Below are positions 9,286-19,871 of a stretch of 22,748 nt of DNA, one piece after another; position 1 is the stretch's first letter; every line of letters starts with the position of its first letter. Location of the stretch: contig JAKOGH010000704.1 of NCBI GenBank assembly GCA_024811115.1, positions 1-22,748 on the forward strand, written 5' to 3'. The notes beneath the pieces were generated by a model. The model was given only the letters and a program-made list of their open reading frames with translations. It was not told the DNA's origin and searched no databases. A program made the position numbers and the translations under genes. Source of the DNA: Terana coerulea. Lineage: Eukaryota; Basidiomycota; Agaricomycetes; Polyporales; Phanerochaetaceae.

Positions 9286-10067
9286 TAGACTCGTTACCAG
9301 CCCGCAGGTAGCTCTTAAAAACGTACTTTGAGGTACATTATTCTTAATAGCGACCAGCGGGACTGGCAGAACTCGGTCAAGCAGCGCGCACACGAGAATT
9401 CAAACCCCACAGATTTCCCAAAGAGGCAGGTCGCCACGTGTGCACCAGAACTCACGGACGTCACTCTGTGAGTTATTGCAACAGCAACGGAATGCTGTAG
9501 AGGAACAAACTAGGCGCAAAAGGCAGAGATAAAGTTGAGAGAGGCTGCAGCAGAACAGAAGGTAGTCACCATGCTCAGAAGCGAGCTGGCCAGCACACTA
9601 GTGTTTGTGAAGGAAATTAAACCTTTAACATGTACAGCTTCCTCTGCCAGGGTCTTTTGTACACAAAAACACTCACACTTTATTGGATATCATCAAAATT
9701 CTCGATTGCTACGGCCTCTGCCACTTTAAGGCTATGCAAACCATCAAGCTGCCGGACAAGCCGTAAAGGGGTCATGTTTGACAAGTTTGCATGCTTTTGC
9801 ACTGATTTCGGCGTGATTGACTTCTGAGTAGTATACATAATTATTACAAACAGCTTCCTAAGCATGGTAGAATATAAGTAAATTCATTGCTCAATAAACA
9901 GCTTAGGCATATTACAGTGGAGTGCATGTGAGCGCTACGACTACCTTCCTCTTTGAGAAATCTGCGGGGTTTCAATTCTCGTCTGTGCACTCTCGGTTCA
10001 GTGCTCCCAGCCGCTTTCCAAAGTATTATATTGTTATATTACATGCAAGGTGGCTGGTTCGAGCCTA
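9286..10067. mobile_element. Non-autonomous MULE-like element with 9-bp duplication
   Basis: A 782-bp insertion bounded by perfect 9-bp direct repeats. Its ends are long degenerate inverted repeats of roughly 150 bp. The outermost bases are TAGACTCG versus TAGGCTCG, and the best core is near 9391-9433, where ACGAGAATT is followed by AAACCCC and CAGATTT, matched in reverse by 9941-9983. Nine-bp duplications with long TIRs are typical of Mutator-like elements. No transposase is encoded; the longest frame (9535-9729) has no family features. The empty site in the opposite arm confirms the borders. Confidence 0.85.
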
Positions 10068-10076
10068 CAAGGAGAG
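10068..10076. repeat. Right target-site duplication of the MULE-like element
   Basis: An exact CAAGGAGAG copy of 9277-9285. It is immediately followed by CAAAGG, which the right arm continues with after its single copy. Confidence 0.88.
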
Positions 10077-11669
10077 CAAAGGAAGAGCTTTCAAGGTTGG
10101 CTGTTGACAATGTGAGTATAGTCAGGGCGTCTTGGCATTTCACAAGGTGAGCTCAGATGCCTTGTCCCTTGTCTCAGCTTACAAATCCCACTCAGGGTCT
10201 CGGCAGGTATGCAAACTGGTAGCCAGCTTACGCCAAGGGTAGTTTTACAATGCACGACGCCTGAGATGTATTTACACATAAAGGATTAGTTAAATAATCC
10301 ACCAGTGTTATTGCATAAAAACCTGACAAGAGAAAAAGATGTGAAGCAATATAAGAAATTCAGAATGATATAGCATGCAGAGCTAAGAATAATCCAGAAG
10401 CTGGCAAGAATTGCTTGGGCCACAAGCGGCCGGAATGGCTTGTCAACTTGGAACCAGCTCCTAACTCACTTTGATGCTGATTACAAGAGTATTACAAGTG
10501 TGATACAAACAATCCCGGGCAACTACGGAGATTAGACGCCTTCTGTCAATTTTACCAATTACAAGACGATTCTACCACTCAGGAGACGCTTGCATGCATT
10601 CTAGATGCTGTAGTTTGTGCCAATCCATGTGAGTACGTTTGACGTCCGAAATTCTAAGTAGAACAAAATTAGATAATGGGGATTTTCAAAGAACTCCAAA
10701 CCAGTACTGTATTAATTACCCTGCACCGTTTGCAAGCTGCTTCAGCACAATAAAGACCATGTGTGAATGCAAGGGAATAAGTGAATAGCAAACAAAACCA
10801 GCCTGCTTGCAACCTTTGTTATAGTCGAAGCATCCAACAACTCGAAGTATAGCATTGTGAGAGAATGAGAATGATTGAACTTATCGATATTCAACATTAT
10901 CCTGCTGGTATATATACATAAAGTGAAGGACCCCTAGAACTACTAAAGACACCTGGTACAATACTTGGGTCTAGCTATTCTAAGTGATCTATGCATGTGG
11001 CATATGGTGAGAGATTAGAAGACACTACTCTAGTCCATGGAATGCCCGAGGTTGTACTCTGAATCTCCTATGTCTATATTGGGCAATAGTCCTTGTGGCA
11101 CTGATAGGCGCTCGTGCATAGCAGCGGCTAGGTGTTTATATTCTAACACATTGGTGTCCTTGCGCTAAATAATGTCAGCATGAGCGGGCAGCCAGTATAG
11201 TCGTATGCAGCACGTCTAGTCCATTCAGTTTCTGACTGCGGAGGATCCTTGCTATGGCTCTGTTTTCAGGCAGACATATGATAGCTGCAAACGCTAAGAC
11301 GAAATATATTACTATTTATCTAAAAGCACTGTCTGGATAACTACATATGCATACCATTGCAAGAGACACCTCTGCAGCTTAACAGATGTATCCTAAACTG
11401 TTAACCACACTATACTCTATTTGCTTTCAAGTGCATTAAGAGATGGCCAGTTAAGCCTATGTAGTGTGGCAAATTCCTGCATGTCTCATTGGCCAGATGT
11501 GGACTCTTGGAATACTTGTGCTCGAATTTAACTCGGAGTCCCTGTGCCAGGGAAGCCATATGTGTACTGGACAAGTCCGAGGTGTTAGTGGCAACAAAAG
11601 ACCCAATAAAAGTTGAGCAGCATTGCTTGTCTAAGCAAGTGGCAGTAGCCGAGGGCTGTGTTTTTGAGT

Positions 11670-11698
11670 GGAACAGCTTGATTTGCACAAGCTGTTCC
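11670..11698. other. Perfect 11-bp hairpin
   Basis: GGAACAGCTTG (11670-11680) and CAAGCTGTTCC (11688-11698) are exact reverse complements around a 7-nt loop. No T run follows, and the position inside a coding-like stretch gives no obvious role. Confidence 0.7.
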
Positions 11699-11844
11699 TT
11701 AGTACTGTCGCGAGAGACGAGCTCGGCGCGTAACCAGAGCGAACAGATCAGAGCGGATGTGGAATATATGGTAGAATAAGTACGAGGAGGGCGACGACGG
11801 CCAACTCTAAGTAGACCTCACAGAATGAGTAGGCTGGTGCCAAT

Positions 11845-11921
11845 ACTTGTCCCTAATGACCAAGTTAGTATTGCTACAATGAACAGTGTATTGAATACAT
11901 ACCTTGTCCCCAATGACCAAG
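11845..11921. repeat. 19-bp direct repeat pair
   Basis: CTTGTCCCYAATGACCAAG occurs at 11846-11864 and 11903-11921 with one C/T difference, spaced 57 bp start to start, which is a multiple of three. A remnant of a tandem array or a duplicated coding motif is possible. Confidence 0.7.
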
Positions 11922-13875
11922 AGGTCGAGATGAGGGACAAGGCTAGAGAGTCCAAAGTGCTAAGTGTCCGAGAATGTGGGAAGAATCGAGCTGCATTTGG
12001 GCGCTAAGCGCCGGGATCATCGGAATGAAGTCCAGAGGCTCTGGGGCTGCTATCAGGCCATGTATCTGTGCTAACAGATGCAAGAAAATGAAAAATGGTG
12101 CTATGTATGTGTGTCTGTCTGCGACAGGTACAATATAAGGCATCGAAGGGGATCTAGCAATTTACTTAGTCATTACGCTCTCTAACCTAATATCAAAAAT
12201 ATTCACCTTTAAATCCAGCTTTCGTTCATCTCATCGCAAGGAGTCTTTCAGAGAGGTAGTGTGCAGGCCTAGAGGGCTTCAGCTGTCACAGTGCTTGGGG
12301 AGTGCAGGTGCAGAATCTGAGAAAGAATATATAATTTATCTCAACTCAGTGCAGCGGTAAGAGCATGGATGAACCTTCAAGCTCTCTGGTATGCAGCAAC
12401 AGCACTGTTGTTGATGTCTTCAAGCTCTAAGTAGTAGTGGTGGCTGGTTTGGCACAGGTAAAATCTGCTGCAGTGAGTTCGAAAGCTTTGTTCTCATGCA
12501 AATGGAATAGCTTGAGCATGATGATAGTAAAGAGTAAGATCTGGAGGAGTAGGTAGAAAGGTGAGACATTGAAGATAGGGCCCTAAGACTCACCAAATCC
12601 TTTTGGTCAGCTCAGAGCTGGCTAAATTTCTTTACATGCTAGCTCTTGATTTAGAGCTGCAATATTGTGAGCAACAGAACAACACTGTTTTCGGCGACGT
12701 TAGCATTTCTCAGTGAGCATTTTTCAAAGAGTGTGGCTGAAATGCATCTCAGCTTTGAAGCATGCTGTGCATGCCAACCTGGCAGTTGTAAGGCAAGCTG
12801 TGTTTCACTGAATATTTCACATGTATTCTCTCAATTTAAAGCAGTACTTGCCTTTCTGAATGGGCTGACTGCTTGATATCTCTGAAGCTGTCACACTAGG
12901 CATACTGCAGTGTTCAGGGCCCTTGCCTCGCTGCATAGTCGAGTAACACCGCTTCCACACCACTAGCAGCCTTTGTTAAGTTGGTGACATCTCATAGATG
13001 TCCAGAACCACGTAGAATGGCTTCGCTTACCTCTAAAAGACCAAGGTGGTGCTGCATTACACAGGATTCGAGGGCATGCTAGTTTGGCGAACGGAAAACC
13101 TGGCTTGTAATATGATCATTGCTGTGAAAACAAATGAAGATATTGAACTCTCTCCAGCGTGAAAAAGGACTAAGTGTTAAATTTGTACCAAGTTTGGTGC
13201 CAATCTGCTCATCTGTTGTGGTAGGGGTTGACGTATGCTGCAAGGCTATTCCATGGTAATTGACAAGCGCATCACTCCGCTTATTCATCACTATGGCCAA
13301 ACATAATTGTTCACAGCCCACAAATGACACTATAATGACAGTCTTGCAGCTCACAGGCACAAGATCTAGAGGCCAATTCAGCCATTGCTGATATGCAAAA
13401 CAACATGGTATGCGTATACATTCAACTGAGCAGGATAAGACATTCAACACCAAAGACACCCACAAAGCATTACAAATCAATCGCTGAAGACTTCGCCCCA
13501 GAGACTCGAATCCAGACCAATTGCGGTTGTAATAGGCTGCCGCCACTACGCTGCATATTCTCGAGGGCATAGTCATAGTTCTTGCTGAGAACAGTAACTG
13601 AATCCTGTCTGCCACATGATACAAATACCAATCACCTGGCTTCTAATTCTAGGGCTTCTCCGTAGTGGCAACGCATTTGTAGACTGTGTTCCTCTATCGA
13701 GGAAGGCTAACAAGCCTATGGAAGACTTGTGCCGGCCACGGTTGTGCTGAGTATTCAGTTAAAGCCCAAAGTTGTGTGTGCACAATACAAATATGTGGCG
13801 TGGAGCTTGCAACTTGAAACATGACATACCAAAGTGAGCCGTGGTTAATGAAATAAAGCTATTAACAGTAAAGGG

Positions 13876-13901
13876 GTCACTATACCTATGCCAATAGTGA
13901 C
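13876..13901. other. 8-bp inverted repeat
   Basis: GTCACTAT (13876-13883) and ATAGTGAC (13894-13901) are exact reverse complements with a 10-nt spacer. No associated gene is seen, and it may be chance in a region this size. Confidence 0.4.
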
Positions 13902-15409
13902 TCCGATGCTAAATAGTCATTGCTATTTGAAACTGTGTGTCACCCACTGGACCCCATATAACAGTGGTGTTTGCGACGATCCAGGAGACAAATGTGGATG
14001 CGGCTTGTTCAACAGTGTTGATGTCAAAGGTGAGAGCAGAAACTCCAGAATGCAACTACGTTAAAGCCTTTTGTAGCAGCAACATGTACTATATGCTCGA
14101 GGTGGACCATGTGCTGTAATATCACATATATATGCTGCCTGAACGTCAGAATCCTAAATATATCCACATTTCATAGTGCGCACCGGTTTGCGCCCCATAA
14201 CAAGAATGTCATAGGAGGTATACACTGTGGCCGAGATGACACAAATGCATATCAGGCTGGATATATCAGCAAAACACTGTATCCATTGCTGTCTAGCTGT
14301 GTCCGGCCGTATGACTCGTCGTGCGTATCACTCTTTAGCTTCTGGGTTGCTAGAGCGCCCGTGAAACCATTTGCATGCGTGAGTACATTCTTCATGTATG
14401 CTCACGGTCTTCCAATTGGTAACAGATTAGTGTGAAGAGCCAGCTGCACATATGATTATCACCTTAAATTGCAGAGAAGTATGACTGGTGGGTGTAACTC
14501 ATTAGCGAGGGCACATCCAGTGTGCGATACTGGCCAGCCAGCCAAAAGACAGATGGCAGAAGATTGGGGTTAACGCCGGCATGTGCAATGAACAAGAGTT
14601 AAAGGCAACAAAGTATACTGCATAAATTGAGTTAAGCTCAAGGAAGTTCAAGTAAGGTAAAGGCTTACCATCAGATAGCAAGAGTCTTCCCTTAGCCTCA
14701 TAATGGAGTACTGCGGCTGCTGCAGACTGTAAGCAACACGCAGTACAGCTTAGAGAAATTAATTGCTAGCTACATCCTCAGTAGTATCAGCTACCACTTT
14801 TGCACTCAGTAAAGACATGCTACTTACCTGTTTGCACAGAACACATCCAACTCGGATGTCAGCTGTATTCGCACGCCATCATGCTGGTAAACAAACAAGC
14901 CTAGTGGATGGTTCAAACGGCAGTCACTGGTGAGAGCTTTGCAAGATTGTAGAAGCCTCGTGCATACTCCCAAGCTGTAGTACTAGGCTTTTAGGCCTCA
15001 TCAAATGGCTGAATACTAGCATAGTTTTTTGTAGCTGAGGCCATCTTCTGCTTGTTGAAGCTGCTAAACACATTGTAGTACCTTGTGTGAATCTGTAGGA
15101 TGTTGCAGCAGTTCCAGGTTTTAGGTATTGATTACAGACATGGAGCAAGCATAATACCCACAAATTCCCTGTTTGAGGGTCTGTGGTGGACAATAATACA
15201 AAGTACAATAAAAGCTAAGCAAATAGGTCAGAACGTGCCTCTACATGTTGAACATTGCGCTGTTTGGTGTTGCTTGGCCTCTGAGTAAGTGGCATGTTAG
15301 CTAATGGCAGACTAGTGCCTAAGACCCCTGGTTAAAAAAGCAAACGTCAGACAGACGACCATCCATCACATCTGCATTGAGAAAAACCCCAAAATTTCCC
15401 ACAACCTTG

Positions 15410-17213
15410 TACAGCGTCTAGAATGCATGCAAGCGTCTCCTGAGTGGTAAAATCGTCTTGTAATTGGTAAAATTGACAGAAGGCATCTAATCTCCGTAGT
15501 TGCCCGGGATTGTTTGTATCACACTTATAATACTCTTGTAATCAGCATCAAAGTGAGTTAGGAGCTGGTTCCAAGTTGACAGACCATTCCACCACTTGTG
15601 GCCCAAGCAATTCTTGCCAGCTTCTGGATTATTCTTAGCTCTGCATGCTATATCATTCTGGATTTCTTATATTGCTTCACATCTTTTCTCTTGTTGGGTT
15701 TTTATGCAATAACACCGGCGGATTATTTAACTAATCCTTTATGTGTAAATACATCTCAGGTGTCATGCATTGTAAAACTACCCTTGGCATAAGCTGGCTA
15801 CCAGTTCGCATATCTGCTGAGACCCTGAGTGGGATTTGTAAGCTGAGACAATGGACAAGGCATCTGAGCTCACTTTGTGAAATGCCAAGACGCCCTGACT
15901 GTACTCACATTGTCAACAGCCAACCTTGAAAGCTCTCCCTTTGCCCTCCTCGTGCTCCTGTCCTAACTAGTGTTCATCCTGTTAGTAGCCCGGATAGGGA
16001 TGTGATGCAAATATGTACCTAGCTTGGTCGTCTGTGTAGCAGTGCGAGGACGGAAGCGAAATCTAAGCTGTGTGTAGAATATCAGTACAGACATTTGGAG
16101 TTGGTGCACGGTCAGAACTTATGAGTGGGTGAGCAGAATCGCAGAGTTGCGCGTGCCTTATGTGCGCATGCAGCCGGCTGTTAAGTCAGCACAGCCGCGA
16201 AAGCGCTGACTGCACACTGACCTGGGATCTGAGACATTGTTATTGAGTTGTAATACCCCACCCTGAAGCGCTACCCTGCGTGACAGCCGCACCCTGCACG
16301 CTCGCGAGGGACACCGGCATAACAAACTCTGGTCATACTCCGAGCTCCATGTTGTATGCCATCCGGTTGAGATTCAAATCGTGGTGCTTCAACAGTGGTG
16401 CAAGCCCTCATAAGGATTCCTGTATCCTGGTGCTGGTACGTGCAGAGGTGGGTGAGGTTGGGGGATATGTCTGCACCAAAGATCAAGGGCATGTTGTGAA
16501 ACAATATTGCTGGGAAGCCACGTACTCAGTTTCCAGACCGGAGTAATTTTTTAGTGCCTTTTGTTAGAGTTGGCAGACAGACTGTAACTTACTAGACGTA
16601 AGTTGACTTGGACAGCATTCAGGTTCAAGGGCTGAGGTACTCACCAGAGTTTCTATCAGCCGCCAGACGTGAGAAATGATAAAGATGGGTGCTGAAAGAG
16701 TTCCAGTCTCTCATGAGAAAGAGGCAAGCAGGTCGCCACTCACCACAACTCTTTCAGCAATGTTGCAAGTGGTAGAATCGGTCCGAGGAGTAGAATCCGT
16801 GCAAGCGTCTTATGGGCTGATCGGAAGCCTCTCCGAATACGGAAATTGAGCGTCAAACCTGCAAATTGGCGTAATCGGTAAGAGCCGCCAGGATTCCTTT
16901 CGATGTGAGTCTGTCTACTCTGCCTAGGGAGACTAGGCAGGTCGTCTGCTCAGCCACATGCCCGCCTGAGGGAAGGCTGTTGTGGCTGCGGCCTGCAGCC
17001 TTACTTCTTGACTTTTCCCTTTTGTCTTGGCTGTCTCAGATGCAATATACTGCCTTCTCGGCCGTCTGAACACTCTCGGTCAGTTATTGCAGTGATGGTA
17101 TTAGAGTTTTGACGAATAAAGCCGTGATAGCATCAAGTGGGTGGTGCCCGAGCTGTACAGAGAGCCAGAGCTCTCTCCAGCTGCCCCCTATCCACCTATC
17201 ATGCCGAGCCATG
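15410..17213 (-). repeat. Right inverted-repeat arm, uninterrupted copy
   Basis: Reverse complement of the left arm without its two extra segments, so it approximates the ancestral arm of about 1.8 kb. The outer end reads GAGCCATG, matching CATGGCTC at 7229. No homology to the left flank is seen beyond 17213. It contains the empty site (15944-15952) of the MULE-like insertion. Confidence 0.85.
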
Positions 17214-17585
17214 CTTTTGGTTAACAGAATGACCCTGCGGGCAAAAGTATGCACCGGTGTGCTTAGTGAACTCATAGGCAGACCTTACTGACCTTGCTAC
17301 CTTGCAAGACAAGCATTGGAGTACGTGGTTAATCAGCGCGTCGTTTTAAATGATGAGTAGGGAGAAAGCGTACGGATCGTGTGAGGCTGCGCCTGAAGGT
17401 CGGTAAGTAGCCATTGAATTGCTATCACAGTCCCGGGCCCAAGGTCAGTCTCGAAGCAAAGGCATGCTGAATCTGGCCTGTCGACGTCACTTTGCCAAAT
17501 TCGCAAGTCCGTTGACTTCGCTGAAAGCTGCCCCGCTGTCGTTCGACACGCGAAGCCATAACCGACCTGAACGCATATACAAAGG
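17214..17585. other. Transition from repeat island to gene-bearing DNA
   Basis: No gene or repeat is recognised. G+C content appears to rise across it. It is the upstream region of the plus-strand gene starting at 17661. Its distal part (17580-17660) becomes pyrimidine-rich, as in many fungal promoters. Confidence 0.4.
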
Positions 17586-17642
17586 ATGTCCTCGCCTTGC
17601 CCGCCATTTTTACCTTCTCCTTTCCCCCATCTCTCTTCATAA
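17586..17642 (+). promoter_or_regulatory. Possible upstream open reading frame
   Basis: An 18-codon ATG-to-TAA frame (starting MSSPCPP) ends 18 nt before the main ATG and is in the same frame. It lies in a pyrimidine-rich leader. If the transcript starts upstream of 17586, it could lower translation of the main frame. The transcript start is unknown. Confidence 0.3.
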
Positions 17643-17660
17643 CCCCCGCGACACTGCAAC

Positions 17661-19054
17661 ATGTGGGCATCGCTTATTGCACTCTCCTCCTTTCCTGGTC
17701 GAGTGCTCAGGCAAGCGCGGGACCTTTTTGTCGTTATGTGGTGGGCAAGGGACGTCCATACAATCGACCCGCCTCTCGTAGAGACACCGACTTCGCCTTC
17801 CGCCGAGAAGCCAAGCCCGACACTTCTCGAGCTTACAACCCTCGACGCGACGAAGAGGCCTGTGGCTGGTTGTACTGCCGACCCATGTTCGTGGGGCGAC
17901 ACATCCTTCGACACCGAGTCGCAAGGTCGCAAGGTGCCCAAGTGAGTGCGATGAGCGCAACAATCATGCGTAATGGTGACTGACTAACAGACGTTTAACA
18001 GTTGGGACAGTGACACAGTCTTCTCAGTTTGGAATACTCGCAGTCGCACGGGACTAGCTTACGCCATGGAATCCACAGACGCTCTTGGTTTCAACCCGCG
18101 GAACACTCCTGTGTGAGTTTTACTGTCTTGAGTCGAGTCAAGCGTCGTTTTAAGCTATACCACCAGCTTGGACCTTCGCAACGTGACCATGCTCTGCGTA
18201 CTCTTGGTCGCTTTGATCGCGCTGGGGCGGTATATATGGATTATGTTGCGACCCAAGCGTACCGCTCCAAAACGGTCTCGTAGGCGCGAGGCCCGCGTTG
18301 CTGCTGAAGCCCCGAAGAAGCTCGCCCCTGATATGTCATTCTTCTGGTACTTCGCGGTTATAGGCATGCTGCACAGCGCACGCGAGCTCCCACAGGCGAC
18401 GGCAGGCGCGCTGTCACTCGCACCCGGCGACACGACTCCTCAGGCGGATGCGGACGCGATGCCGGAGGATGGAGACAAGGAGGATGCAGGCATTAAGGCT
18501 GACGACGGTGTCGCCGCTCAGGAGGACATCAAGGTGAGCTTCTGGGAATATTGCCTCATATCTTCGCAAATTGACAGCCCTCGAACCAGTTTGCAAATTT
18601 GCACCCACTCCTGGATGCCCCTGAGGATCCTACCGGGGACATCGTGCCCATTCCTATCTCTGACCTCTCTATCGAGGACTTCTCGCCTATCGACACCTCG
18701 GTCCCTTCGCTCTCTCAGGACTCCATCCCTAGGACACCGCCTTCGCTTCAGAACTCCGCTGCGACATCGCCATCATCTCCTACGGCAGCTACACCCACGT
18801 CTTCTCGCATTGTACTACCACAAACCCCTAGCTCAGCTGTATTGCGCGGAGGTGTAACGCCGTTTCTAGCCAAGAGATCCGTCTCGGCGCCCATCCGCGA
18901 AAAAGTTGGTGTGCTGATTGAGAAATTCATTCGCCCAACGCCGCCTCGTCTGCATCGACCCTCGGAAAGGCGGGACAGTAGTAGCGCACCTACGGATGGT
19001 GAAGTTCAGTCGGGAGGAACGTGGCGGGCCCGCACGACGTCACGCGAGCCTTAA
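17661..19054 (+). CDS. Hypothetical membrane protein, four exons, 411 aa
   Basis: Exons 17661-17941, 18002-18112, 18167-18533 and 18578-19054 join in frame through introns of 60, 54 and 44 nt. Intron 1 is textbook fungal: GTGAGT, branch CTAAC, end TTTAACAG. Intron 3 could also end at 18589, in frame, dropping four residues. The start ATG has A at -3. The product has a hydrophobic N-terminus, an acidic middle, and one clear membrane segment at residues 137-158 (VTMLCVLLVALIALGRYIWIML) interrupted by the charged residue near its end. A basic cluster follows (159-174), then a shorter hydrophobic patch (188-199), an Asp/Glu/Ala-rich stretch, and a long Ser/Pro/Thr-rich tail with a basic segment near residues 345-385. 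This suggests a single-pass membrane protein with a disordered cytosolic tail. I do not recognise the family. No frameshift or stop is seen, unlike the neighbouring repeats. Confidence 0.78.
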
Positions 19055-19106
19055 GACCGCGGTGGAGGGAACACTTGACTATGCCTCATGTGTGAGGACA
19101 TACCAC

Positions 19107-19130
19107 TTTTTCTTTTTCTTTTTCTTTTTC
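19107..19130. repeat. (TTTTTC)4 microsatellite
   Basis: Four perfect tandem copies of TTTTTC, about 50 bp after the stop codon of the 411-residue gene, probably within its 3' untranslated region. Confidence 0.9.
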
Positions 19131-19847
19131 CTCTTTCCCCTTCGTTCGTTATCAGTCTGATTTTCTGCACACGACTAGCAATACCGACATCAATGGTCAA
19201 CCGTGGACGCCCCCTGATTATTTCAACGACGTCCTGCGTTAGTTTCGCTCACAGTACTATTTATCCCCATTTCCTCGTCGCACAGTTGATTACGTCTCCA
19301 TTCGTTTTGTATCCATGGATTACACTTAGAATCTTAGAATTAATCGCACCTTGAGTCTTGACCTTGCCGCTGGGACGGTTGCGCTTATGTAGAGTTGTCG
19401 AACGTTTAACGTCGTTCAACGTACATCGTCTGAGGTCTGTGTGGTCCGAAGCTCGAGCTCGAATGCTGAACGACCTCCTCATGATTGGCTTTAATATACA
19501 TTCCCAAGGGCTAGGCGCAGCTTGCATAGAGGCAACATAAGGGGTCCAAGACGTATCGTAGGAGCGAAAATAATAAGACGATTCACACCGCATTTCTCTA
19601 CCGCCTCGCTACTTGATCGCTTACTACGGTGTCATGTTGATTCCCTTCTGCGGGATACACCCGCGAGCGCGACCGTGCATAGGTTCGCCCTGAGTACTGA
19701 GTACTGTACACCACCGGAGTGAACACGCCGACGCCTACGAGGAACCTGTGAATCCGCTGTTGAGGCCGTTGAGGTCGATGGCCCAACTTGGAAGCCCTCA
19801 GGGCTACCGCTGCGGCCGGGAGTGGCGATTACTGCCTTTATATCCGT

Positions 19848-19871
19848 CCTAACGGTTTTCCTAACGGTTTT
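19848..19871. repeat. 12-bp tandem pair
   Basis: CCTAACGGTTTT occurs twice in direct tandem. The length keeps frame in any overlapping reading (NGFPNGFP on the plus strand). Confidence 0.8.

Larger units (their letters stand above)
7229..10612 (+). repeat. Left inverted-repeat arm, with two nested insertions
   Basis: The arm starts directly after the gypsy LTR. Relative to the right arm it carries two extra segments: 7679-8469 (791 bp) and 9286-10076 (the MULE-like element plus one duplication copy). Homology ends at GCTGTA (10607-10612). No coding gene is supported. Short open frames shared by both arms change mainly at amino-acid-altering positions. Confidence 0.85.
11465..12007 (+). pseudogene. 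Unrecognised coding-like stretch with one internal stop
   Basis: One plus-strand frame stays open for about 180 codons except for a single TAA at 11777-11779. The first part is Cys-rich, including segments near LCSNLTRSPC and SLICTSCSLV. The second part contains VPNDQ twice because of the 19-bp direct repeat. No family is recognised. There is no clear start codon: the frame opens after TAG, and the first in-frame ATG is far downstream at the VEYMVE end. It may be a remnant of an old gene carried in the centre, or chance. The antisense frame 11410-11688 overlaps and looks less convincing. Confidence 0.2.
10613..15409. other. Unique 4.8-kb centre of the inverted-repeat structure
   Basis: No homology between its two halves was seen. 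Open frames are short on both strands. The longest (13079-13624 minus) lacks any recognised motif and is rejected. The most coding-like stretch is 11465-12007 plus. Two hairpins (11670-11698, 13876-13901) and a 19-bp direct repeat (11845-11921) are present. A tRNA-like D-arm pattern near 12343-12365 is too weak to call. Otherwise I see nothing. Confidence 0.6.
7229..17213. mobile_element. ~10-kb inverted-repeat structure, unclassified
   Basis: The left arm (7229-10612) and right arm (15410-17213) are reverse complements over three blocks: 7229-7678 with 16761-17213, 8470-9285 with 15944-16760, and 10068-10612 with 15410-15952. Identity is roughly nine in ten or better by eye. The centre, 10613-15409, is unique. 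It could be one large TIR or fold-back transposon, or two inverted copies of a ~1.8-kb element. No transposase, rolling-circle replicase or recombinase motif was recognised in arms or centre. No outer target duplication can be shown, because a retrotransposon occupies the left end. Confidence 0.7.

Noticed and set aside
10050..10070. tRNA B-box-like GGTTCGAGCC
   Set aside because: It is the terminal inverted repeat of the MULE-like element; no acceptor or anticodon stem can be formed around it.
12343..12490. tRNA-like D-arm (CTCAGTGCAGCGGTAAGAG) followed by GAGTTCGAAAG, as in a SINE head
   Set aside because: The two boxes are about 125 bp apart, too far for a tRNA-derived promoter, and no cloverleaf can be drawn.
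13079..13624. 181-codon minus-strand open frame in the centre
   Set aside because: Low-complexity hydrophobic and Cys-rich translation with no motif, no clear start context and no supporting neighbour. Length alone is not enough in a 4.8-kb noncoding-looking stretch.
17333..17941. 202-codon minus-strand open frame
   Set aside because: It is antisense to exon 1 of the spliced plus-strand gene, which has far better evidence.
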